DNA from: Pseudomonas matsuisoli
GTDB lineage: Bacteria; Pseudomonadota; Gammaproteobacteria; Pseudomonadales; Pseudomonadaceae
DNA: 64,000 bases
Reading direction: 5' to 3'
NCBI RefSeq assembly: GCF_014647635.1
Contig: NZ_BMPO01000003.1
Coordinates: 310,001 to 374,000 of the forward strand
A program made the translations under genes and the position numbers. The notes beneath the pieces were generated by a model that did not search any database, was not told where the DNA came from, and saw only the letters and a program-made list of their open reading frames with translations. How positions within the stretch are numbered: position 1 is the first letter of the stretch; each line of letters starts with the position of its first letter. Positions 9,095-15,769 of the stretch are shown here, piece by piece.

Positions 9095-9172
9095 TGTGTT
9101 CCCTCCGATGGCTACCGCGAAAAAAGGCGTAGTGGCCCTTTCCAAAGGGCTAGACGACGCCAAATCGGAGGC

Positions 9173-9212
9173 GAATGATATTCATTGTCAGTTGCTAGTA
9201 AAGATCATTTAC
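9173..9212 (-). promoter_or_regulatory. Promoter module of the second receptor: Fur-like box plus GTAAA-N5-TTTAC
   Basis: GATATTCATTGTCA at 9177-9190 (Fur-like, within GAATGATATTCATTGTC) and the inverted repeat GTAAAGATCATTTAC at 9198-9212. It is nearly identical in sequence and spacing to the module at 6688-6726; similarity stops outside these elements. Confidence 0.75.
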
Positions 9213-9227
9213 ACTGATCGGAATAAT

Positions 9228-10568
9228 TCATCGGCCAGCTGCGGGTAACTGGATGTGCATGGCCAGCCCCCCAGGCTCCCTATTCGTCGCCCATAGCTGC
9301 CCGCCTTGTAGCTCGATCGCACGCCGAGCAATGCTCAGTCCCAGACCGAAACCACCATCGCCGGGGCGGGCACTGTCCAGGCGGGCGAAGGGCTCGAACA
9401 TGAATTCGAGACGTTCTTCATCCACTCCAGGGCCCTGATCGACCAACATCAGGTGCCAAGCTTCGGCCTTCCGAACACCGCGCAGCGCGATACATCCCTC
9501 TTCGGGCGAATGGCGTATTGCATTTCGGAGCAGATTTTCCAATGCCTGAGCTAGGCTCGACAGGTTGGCGGAGACGATGCAGTCATCGTCGACCTCGCAC
9601 TTCAAGCGGCTACGCACAATGCCGGTTTCGAACGCTGCGTCTTCAGCCAGCATTTCCCATAGCTGCGAGATTCGGATGGGCTCGACTTCCAGACGAGGGC
9701 GCTCGGAATCCATCCACGCCAGCTCCAACGAGTTTTCCACCAGGCGCTGCATGATTTCGACCTCACGGTCGAGGCGGACGCGCAACGCATCGCCGTCCTC
9801 TGCGCGCTCGCTCGCCGCACGCAGCCGACTCAATGGCGTTCTCAACTCGTGGGAAAGGTCTCGGAGCAGCCGGCGTTGGTAACTAACCGTTGCTTCGAGC
9901 CGATCGGCCATATGGTCGAAGGCGCGCGCCAGCTCACCCAATTCGTCCTTGCGGCGCGTCATCCGCGCGCCGGCTCTCGCCGTGAGGTCGTTTTCGCTTA
10001 GGGCGTTGGCCTGACGTCGCAGGGCAACTAGCGGCGCGATGAACAGTCGGTACAGCAGAATGCCAAGTACGACTGCGAGGCCTGTCGGCAAGACGCGCGT
10101 CAGCGACGTTTTCCAGAGCGCAAGATTCGCGCGCGGGTTGAGCCGGTCGGGCAATTCCATCACCAGCCGCGACTTGCCGCTGTCGAAGGGAACGAAGAAC
10201 GTCGGCTGGGAGCCCGGACGCCCCATCAAACCGTCGAGCGGACGGACAAAACTCAGCCGCTCCCACTCTTCTTCCGTTAATGGCTCGGATGACAACGAGC
10301 GTTGCTCTGCGTCCACCACGGCCGCCCAGACGCCCTCCCGGGAGCGAAGCTCGCGCAGATACTGGGCCAACGCGTCAGGTCCCTGTAGCCGTAGGATCGC
10401 ATCGGCCTCATCGGCGTAACTGTGCAGAACATCCTGTACAGAGCGCGGCAAGCGCGACGTCGCCTCGTTCAGCCGCCGTTCGATATCGACGTTAAAGCTG
10501 ACGACCAATAGGCAGAACAGCGCAAGCACACCCACCAATTTCCAGAACAGCGAGTGACGATTGAGCAT
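9228..10568 (-). CDS. pfeS: Sensor histidine kinase, PfeS-like
   Basis: Inner-membrane sensor kinase of 446 residues, the same length as P. aeruginosa PfeS. It has TM1 at about 8-25, a periplasmic sensing region, TM2 at about 153-173, a HAMP segment, the phosphoacceptor motif 'RDLSHELRTPLSRL' with His240, an N box 'ALENLLRNAIRHS', and ATP-lid motifs 'VDQGPGVDEE' and 'GGFGLGLSIARR'. It is placed one base after the pfeR-like stop codon, forming an operon. In P. aeruginosa PfeS senses enterobactin in the periplasm and activates PfeR; the adjoining receptors and esterase make the same role likely here. PirS is the closest alternative. Confidence 0.85.
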   Translation of the reverse strand: MLNRHSLFWKLVGVLALFCLLVVSFNVDIERRLNEATSRLPRSVQDVLHSYADEADAILRLQGPDALAQYLRELRSREGVWAAVVDAEQRSLSSEPLTEEEWERLSFVRPLDGLMGRPGSQPTFFVPFDSGKSRLVMELPDRLNPRANLALWKTSLTRVLPTGLAVVLGILLYRLFIAPLVALRRQANALSENDLTARAGARMTRRKDELGELARAFDHMADRLEATVSYQRRLLRDLSHELRTPLSRLRAASERAEDGDALRVRLDREVEIMQRLVENSLELAWMDSERPRLEVEPIRISQLWEMLAEDAAFETGIVRSRLKCEVDDDCIVSANLSSLAQALENLLRNAIRHSPEEGCIALRGVRKAEAWHLMLVDQGPGVDEERLEFMFEPFARLDSARPGDGGFGLGLSIARRAIELQGGQLWATNREPGGLAMHIQLPAAGR

Positions 10569-10569
10569 G

Positions 10570-11280
10570 TCAGCTTTCCGGACGAGTCAATACGTATCCT
10601 CGGCCCCAAACCGACTCCAAACGACGTCCGCCATAGCCGAGCTTTTGCAGCTTGCGGCGAATGTTGCTGACATGCATGTCCAAACTGCGGTCATGTTGCG
10701 CATACCCGCGATGCAGGACCTGCTGGTAAAGGAACGCCTTGCTCAGGACTTCTTCCGCATGACGAGAGAACAGCTCCAACAAACGAAACTCGGTTGGCGT
10801 CAACTTTGCCCAGGCGCCCGCGTAGCGTACGTCGCTCCGGCTGTCATCGAAGTTGAGGTCAGGATCATGGGGCTGGCGCTCGTTCTCACCCCGCTCGTAA
10901 GCCACGCGTCGTAGAACGGCTTCGATGCGAACGTCGAGTTCGCTCATGCTGAACGGCTTCGGTAAGTAGTCGTCCGCCCCCTGACTGAATCCGGCGATGC
11001 GATCCTGCTCAGCACCGAGCGCCGACATGAGGATGACGGGCGTCCCCTTCGCTTCCCGTAGCGAAGCCAATACCTCGAGCCCGCTTGCGCCGGGCATCAA
11101 GATGTCCATGAGAATGAGGTCGTATGCACCCGCATTTGCCAGCGCCAAACCCTGCTCACCGTTCTTGCCAAGGGCGACCTGGAACCCCCGCTCGGACAGA
11201 TGTTCGACAAGGTGAGCGGCCAGGACAGGGTCATCCTCAATCGCCAGGATGCGCGCACTAGAGCGGTTCGCTGAAAGCAT
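10570..11280 (-). CDS. pfeR: OmpR-family response regulator, PfeR-like
   Basis: 236 residues. The receiver domain has the acidic pair 'ILAIEDDPVLA', phosphoacceptor Asp59 in 'DLILMDILMPGASG', Thr/Ser 'VILMSALGAE' and Lys in 'DDYLPKPFSMSEL'. The C-terminal winged helix (about 140-232) has 'LTPTEFRLLELFSRH' and 'DMHVSNIRRKLQ..ESVWGRGYVL'. The ATG at 11280 is used because the coding frame upstream of it covers the Fur-like promoter site and has no family homology. It should activate the receptor genes, most likely through the GTAAA-N5-TTTAC repeats found before both. A Fur-like box at 11298-11312 suggests iron repression of the regulator itself. Confidence 0.85.
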   Translation of the reverse strand: MLSANRSSARILAIEDDPVLAAHLVEHLSERGFQVALGKNGEQGLALANAGAYDLILMDILMPGASGLEVLASLREAKGTPVILMSALGAEQDRIAGFSQGADDYLPKPFSMSELDVRIEAVLRRVAYERGENERQPHDPDLNFDDSRSDVRYAGAWAKLTPTEFRLLELFSRHAEEVLSKAFLYQQVLHRGYAQHDRSLDMHVSNIRRKLQKLGYGGRRLESVWGRGYVLTRPES

Positions 11281-11297
11281 GATGCACTCGCAAAAAA

Positions 11298-11312
11298 TGA
11301 GAATGATTCTAC
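11298..11312. promoter_or_regulatory. Fur-like box upstream of pfeR
   Basis: TGAGAATGATTCTAC has the 7-1-7 layout of a Fur box (TGATAAT-N-ATTATCA consensus). It lies 18 bases before the pfeR-like start and about 85 bases before gacS, so it more likely controls pfeR. Confidence 0.65.
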
Positions 11313-11395
11313 GCTCGCACAGCGAACTTCGAAAACCATTGCAGCTTAGCTCCACACAAGCCGTTACACTGCCCAAAACGCGTGGAGTCCATTAG

Positions 11396-14161
11396 ATGTT
11401 CAAGGATCTCGGCATAAAGGGTCGGGTGTTGATGCTTACCCTGCTGCCAACCAGCATGCTGGCCTTAGTGCTGGGTGGGTATTTCATCTGGATGCAGCTG
11501 TCGGATATGCAGCGTCAGCTGCTGCAACGCGGCCAGATGATCGCCGAGCAACTCGCACCACTCGCAGCACCCGCACTGCAAAAAGGCGACGCGGCGTTAC
11601 TGCAGCGCATAGCGAGTACCGCGCTCGAGCAACCGGACGTCCGCGCCGTGAGTTTTCTGCAGCCGGAACGCAAACGCCTGGCCCATGCCGGCCCAAGCAT
11701 GATGACGGAAGCGCCCGCCAGCGACGGCCTGCACCTGTCGTTATTGAGCGGCAGTGATGCCAGCCGCTTCCTGCTCCCTGTTTTACAAAGCCACCGCATG
11801 CTGGCTGATGACGCCGCGCCTGCGGACAGCGACGAGTTGATTGGCTGGGTAGAGCTGGAGGTCTCGCACCACGGCACGTTGATTCGTGGTTACCGCAGCC
11901 TGTGCGCGAGTCTGCTGCTGATCGTTACGGGCCTCATCGTCACCGCTTTGACGGCCTTGCGCATGAGCCGTGCGATCAATGAGCCGCTGTGGCGTATCAA
12001 GCAAGGCGTCGCGCAACTTAAGGAGGGACGTCTCGAGACCAGGCTGCCCCCTCTCGGGAGCCACGAACTGGATGAACTCGCGGCGGGCATCAACCGCATG
12101 GCGGAAGCGCTTCAAAACGCGCAGGAAGAACTGCAGCACAATGTAGACCAAGCGACCGAAGACCTGCGCCAAACCCTGGAAACGATCGAGATCCAAAATA
12201 TCGAACTCGATCTGGCCCGCAAGGAGGCCCTCGAGGCCAGCCGCATCAAGTCGGAATTCCTGGCTAACATGAGCCACGAGATTCGCACGCCATTGAACGG
12301 CATCCTCGGCTTCACCAATCTGCTACAGAAGAGCGAGCTGACCTCGCGTCAGCAGGATTACCTCAATACGATCGAGAAGTCGGCAGATAGCCTTCTCAGC
12401 ATCATCAACGAGATCCTCGACTTCTCGAAAATCGAGGCGGGCAAGCTGATGCTCGAGCACATCCCCTTCAATTTGCGCGACCTGTTGGAAGATGTGCTGA
12501 CCATCCTGGCGCCCTCGGCCCACGCGAAACAGCTGGAACTGGTTAGCCTCGTTTACCGCGATACCCCGCTCCACCTCATCGGCGATCCATTGCGCCTGAA
12601 GCAGGTCCTTACCAACCTCGTCAACAATGCAATCAAGTTTACCTACGACGGGTCCATCGTCGTGCGCGCCATGGTTGAAGAAGATGCCGAAGATCACGCC
12701 CAGCTTCGCATCAGTGTCCAGGACACAGGTATCGGCCTTTCCGAGGATGACTTGCACGCCCTCTTCCAAGCCTTCAGCCAGGCTGACAACTCCATGTCGC
12801 GTCAGGCTGGTGGCACTGGACTGGGCCTGGTCATCTCCAAACGCCTGATCGAGCAGATGGGGGGCGAAATCGGTGTAGAGAGCAGTCCTGACGAGGGCTC
12901 GGAATTCTGGATCAGCCTCACCCTGCCGAAAGCCCAGGAGCACGGCGACGAGGTCGTGCGGTCCGCGCTCAACGACCGCCGTATCCTCTTGTTCGAACCA
13001 CATGAATTGGCCCGCCAGGCTATTCAGCATCAGTTGGAAGAGTTCGGCCTCCACGTGCAGGGGTTCGACTCGATCGACGCACTTGCCGACATGGCGAAGC
13101 AACTCCGTAACGGCGGGCGAGCACCGGATCTGGCGCTCTTATGCGTAAGCACGCCATCACTGAATCCGGAACAATCGCGCGGCCACGTCGAGATGTTGGA
13201 GCACATGGGCTGCCGGACCATGCTCCTCTGCCCGACCACCGAGCAGTCGCTCTTCCACGGCTGCGTGCCGGATGCAGGATTGCAACTTCAGGCTAAACCC
13301 GCCTGCACGATGAAGTTGCAAAAGGGGCTCTCTGCCCTGTTGTCCACAGATGTCACCTACCGCTCCCGACAAGTAACCCAGGGTCGCGCACCCCGCATAC
13401 TGTGTGTCGATGACAACCCCGCCAACCTATTGCTCGTACATACTTTGTTGGGCGACATGGGCGCGCAGGTAAAGGCGGTCGAAAGTGGTCTAGCGGCGCT
13501 CGAAGCCATGGAGGACGAGGAATACGACCTCGTGTTCATGGATGTACAGATGCCGGGAATGGATGGACGCCAGACCACCGATGAAATCCGCCGACGGGAG
13601 GCGCTGAACGGGACTCGTGCAACACCTATCGTCGCGCTCACGGCGCATGCGCTGGCTAACGAACGTCGACAGTTGCTTCAGGGGGGGATGGACGATTACC
13701 TGACGAAGCCGATCAACGAGCGGCAACTCGGGCAAGTCGTTTTGAAATGGACAGGCCTGTCTTTGCAGTCCCTCGACAAGCGCACTATTGAGCTCGCGTC
13801 ACCAGAACGCAGCGAGATACTTGTTCTGGATCCCGAAGAAGGCCTGCGTTTAGCTGCCGGAAAAGCCGATCTTGCCGCCGATATGCTTGACATGTTGCTC
13901 GCCTCGCTCGATACAGACCGGCAGGCCATACGCCAGGCTCGGGATAAGCAGGATCGGGAAGCCCTGATAGAGCGCGTGCACCGCTTGCACGGTGCAACGC
14001 GCTATTGCGGAACGCCTCAACTGCGTCACGCCTGCCAGCAATGCGAGACGCTGCTGAAACAAAATGACCCTGGCGCGGAGCAAGCGTTGGACAAGCTGGA
14101 CGCCGCTATCTACACCCTGGCAACGGAAGCTAGACAGCTAAGTACGCCTCCCTATAGCTGA
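11396..14161 (+). CDS. gacS: Hybrid sensor histidine kinase GacS
   Basis: Membrane-bound hybrid kinase of 921 residues that controls GacA and through it the Rsm small RNAs, governing secondary metabolism and life-style switching. The N-terminus MFKDLGIKGRVLMLTLLPTS is diagnostic of Pseudomonas GacS. Order of domains: TM1 about 11-32, periplasmic loop, TM2 about 165-188, HAMP about 190-245, HisKA with His294 in 'LANMSHEIRTPLNG', HATPase ('TNLVNNAIKFTYDG', 'QAGGTGLGLVISKR'), a degenerate receiver about 520-640, a receiver with Asp716 in 'LVFMDVQMPGMDG', and an HPt domain with His865 in 'RVHRLHGATRYCG'. All phosphorelay residues are present, so it should be functional. It is divergent from pfeR; no link in function is implied. 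Confidence 0.95.
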   Translation: MFKDLGIKGRVLMLTLLPTSMLALVLGGYFIWMQLSDMQRQLLQRGQMIAEQLAPLAAPALQKGDAALLQRIASTALEQPDVRAVSFLQPERKRLAHAGPSMMTEAPASDGLHLSLLSGSDASRFLLPVLQSHRMLADDAAPADSDELIGWVELEVSHHGTLIRGYRSLCASLLLIVTGLIVTALTALRMSRAINEPLWRIKQGVAQLKEGRLETRLPPLGSHELDELAAGINRMAEALQNAQEELQHNVDQATEDLRQTLETIEIQNIELDLARKEALEASRIKSEFLANMSHEIRTPLNGILGFTNLLQKSELTSRQQDYLNTIEKSADSLLSIINEILDFSKIEAGKLMLEHIPFNLRDLLEDVLTILAPSAHAKQLELVSLVYRDTPLHLIGDPLRLKQVLTNLVNNAIKFTYDGSIVVRAMVEEDAEDHAQLRISVQDTGIGLSEDDLHALFQAFSQADNSMSRQAGGTGLGLVISKRLIEQMGGEIGVESSPDEGSEFWISLTLPKAQEHGDEVVRSALNDRRILLFEPHELARQAIQHQLEEFGLHVQGFDSIDALADMAKQLRNGGRAPDLALLCVSTPSLNPEQSRGHVEMLEHMGCRTMLLCPTTEQSLFHGCVPDAGLQLQAKPACTMKLQKGLSALLSTDVTYRSRQVTQGRAPRILCVDDNPANLLLVHTLLGDMGAQVKAVESGLAALEAMEDEEYDLVFMDVQMPGMDGRQTTDEIRRREALNGTRATPIVALTAHALANERRQLLQGGMDDYLTKPINERQLGQVVLKWTGLSLQSLDKRTIELASPERSEILVLDPEEGLRLAAGKADLAADMLDMLLASLDTDRQAIRQARDKQDREALIERVHRLHGATRYCGTPQLRHACQQCETLLKQNDPGAEQALDKLDAAIYTLATEARQLSTPPYS

Positions 14162-14674
14162 TCGATCAGCTCTACAGTCGATGCCGTTGAACGTAGATGT
14201 TGATGTTCGTAGCGAGCCGTCCTCACGGGCGGACCTCGGTACGAATGACCTGATAGGTTGCGGGAATAGTCTTCTTCCAACACACAATTTTCTGGTGCAG
14301 CTGGTCCTCTTCATTACATCGATGCGGCGTGTATCGGCTTTTCAGGTTATTTTCTCGTCTGAATCCGTCTACACAGAAATATCTTCTGCAAAACGGGATC
14401 TGATCAGTACTGTACCTTGTTACTACGTCGAAACTGTATTGGTAACGTGCAACATAAATGGGCCGAAACCTCTTCTGAGCGCCCGTTCATGCACCATATA
14501 AGATCACTAACAATACAGTTGCTTCAATCGGTAACAGTACAGTCACCGGTAACACTTAAGCAAAACGCTACAATTCTTCCCAGCTGTGGCTACGCGCAAA
14601 GGTAACAAAGGCGGATCATTACCTCAGCCAAAGACCACTTGCTCCGCAGCAGCGGAAGGAAAGCACCATGCAAC
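14162..14674 (+). promoter_or_regulatory. Long regulatory leader with ACTGTA/TACAGT and GGTAAC motif array
   Basis: About 500 bases without a convincing gene and visibly AT-richer than the surroundings. It contains ACTGTA at 14409 and 14433, the reverse complement TACAGT at 14514 and 14538, and GGTAAC at 14441, 14530, 14548 and 14601. Two dense blocks stand out: 14406-14446 and 14514-14553. This layout suggests binding sites for a transcription factor (MocR/GntR-like operators containing ACTGTA are one possibility) controlling the DUF1127 gene downstream. A 16-base palindrome AGCTGATCGATCAGCT (14156-14171) covers the gacS stop codon. Confidence 0.5.
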
Positions 14675-14874
14675 GCACCGTTGATACTTCGTTCTTCGCC
14701 GGCAGCCTTGAAGCGTCGCCTAAAGCTCAAGGTATCCTCTCCACTCTTTCCGTATGGCAGCGTCGCGTCATCAGCCGCCATCAGCTCGCGCGCCTCGATG
14801 CCCGCCTCCTTGCAGACGCTGGAATCACTGAAGCCCAGCGCAATGCTGAACTTCGCAAGCCATTCTGGCGATGA
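14668..14874 (+). CDS. DUF1127 small protein
   Basis: 68-residue soluble protein. The C-terminal half 'VWQRRVISRHQLARLDARLLADAGITEAQRNAELRKPFWR' pattern, ending in the KPFW motif, is the DUF1127 (PF06568) signature. The start has a good upstream AAGGA. Members are small arginine-rich proteins; some have been linked to RNA binding and phosphate or carbon regulation in alphaproteobacteria, but the role in Pseudomonas is not settled. It is monocistronic: the operator-rich leader lies upstream and a strong terminator follows at 14912. Confidence 0.88.
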   Translation: MQRTVDTSFFAGSLEASPKAQGILSTLSVWQRRVISRHQLARLDARLLADAGITEAQRNAELRKPFWR

Positions 14875-14911
14875 GTTCGATCACCGGCAATTCAGGTGAT
14901 GTGCTGTAGCA

Positions 14912-14939
14912 AGCCCCGCAATGCAAAGCGGGGCTTTTG
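14912..14939 (+). terminator. Rho-independent terminator after the DUF1127 gene
   Basis: AGCCCCGC and GCGGGGCT pair in an 8-bp stem with an 8-base loop followed by TTTT. Confidence 0.8.
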
Positions 14940-15048
14940 CTATCTGGGCAACGTGCGATCGATCGCCCTTTCCGTGTGAACGTTTCATGGCAAAATCCGT
15001 CCGATGGTTGCCGTAAGGCGCATCTGTTTTCTGGATAGGACATCGGAT

Positions 15049-15366
15049 ATGAAAACCCTCCGCGCATTCGCTGCCGCAGCGTTACTGACCACCACCCCCT
15101 TCGCGTTCGCCAGCAGCTTCATCGCAACGACCGACACACTCGTTCACGGCCTCGGTGAATCGCTTCAGGCGACTACGGATGTGAGCTCCTCGTTTCGCGA
15201 TGACAAGCGCGTATTGGCAGCACGAGAAGATGCCGCAAGCTTCGTTGCCTCCAACGGAGAAGTTCGTGGTGTGAGACTGGAATCAGCCATGGCGCACATC
15301 CGCGCGCTGCAGCCTTCGCTTCACGCTAACGACCTGCAACTCGCTCAAGCCATTCTTACCCTGTGA
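15049..15366 (+). CDS. Exported DUF2388 protein (copy 1)
   Basis: 105 residues with a signal peptide (MKTLRAFAAAALLTTTPFAFA). The mature part 'SSFIATTDTLVHGLGESLQATTDVSSSFRDDKRVLAAREDAASFVASNGEVRG' fits DUF2388 (PF09498), a family known mainly from Pseudomonas and of unknown function. AGGA 8 bases upstream supports the ATG at 15049. It is paralogous to the next gene: both share 'T.T...R.D/RDDAASFVAS.G.(V/I)RG.RLE.A' and end in an AILxx tail. It likely acts in the periplasm together with the DUF4105 protein two genes on. Confidence 0.86.
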   Translation: MKTLRAFAAAALLTTTPFAFASSFIATTDTLVHGLGESLQATTDVSSSFRDDKRVLAAREDAASFVASNGEVRGVRLESAMAHIRALQPSLHANDLQLAQAILTL

Positions 15367-15434
15367 TCTTTGACCGAACGTGAAACCGGTGCGACCTATG
15401 CCTGGGTCGCTTCCTGTTCAGGAGTACCTCCCCT

Positions 15435-15755
15435 ATGCGCCCTTCGCTGTACGCTGCAGCCCTGATCGTTGCCGCGCTTCCCCTTTCTGCCCACGCGCAA
15501 ACGCTGGTAGCGACCAGCAATATCATCGTTCGCGCGCTGGATCGTAGTATCAACTTCACTTCCGATACGACGACATCCATACGCGACATGAAGGTGGTCG
15601 TGGAAGCGCGGGATGACGCAGCGAGCTTCGTTGCCTCGCAAGGCAATATTCGCGGGGCCCGCCTTGAAGCCGCTTTCGTCGCGCTACGGGCAAAGCTGCC
15701 TGATGCCAATGAAGTTGACGATCAGACGCTCGCGGAAGCGATCCTGGCAATCTGA
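15435..15755 (+). CDS. Exported DUF2388 protein (copy 2)
   Basis: 106 residues, signal peptide MRPSLYAAALIVAALPLSAHA, then 'QTLVATSNIIVRALDRSINFTSDTTTSIRDMK' and 'ARDDAASFVASQGNIRGARLEAAF'. Clearly a tandem duplicate of the preceding DUF2388 gene, diverged in the N-terminal half but conserved around DDAASFVAS. Only 14 bases separate it from the next gene, so it is in an operon with it. Function unknown. Confidence 0.86.
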   Translation: MRPSLYAAALIVAALPLSAHAQTLVATSNIIVRALDRSINFTSDTTTSIRDMKVVVEARDDAASFVASQGNIRGARLEAAFVALRAKLPDANEVDDQTLAEAILAI

Positions 15756-15769
15756 TAAGAAGCCGTCCT

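Noticed and set aside
12323-13102. Minus-strand open frame inside gacS
   Set aside because: Antisense shadow; gacS is intact with all phosphorelay residues.
14156-14171. Palindrome AGCTGATCGATCAGCT as gacS terminator
   Set aside because: No loop length or U-run; it overlaps the stop codon and is probably incidental.
14181-14501. 106-codon plus-strand frame after gacS
   Set aside because: No ribosome site, no family pattern, AT-rich non-coding composition and overlap with the operator-like motifs.
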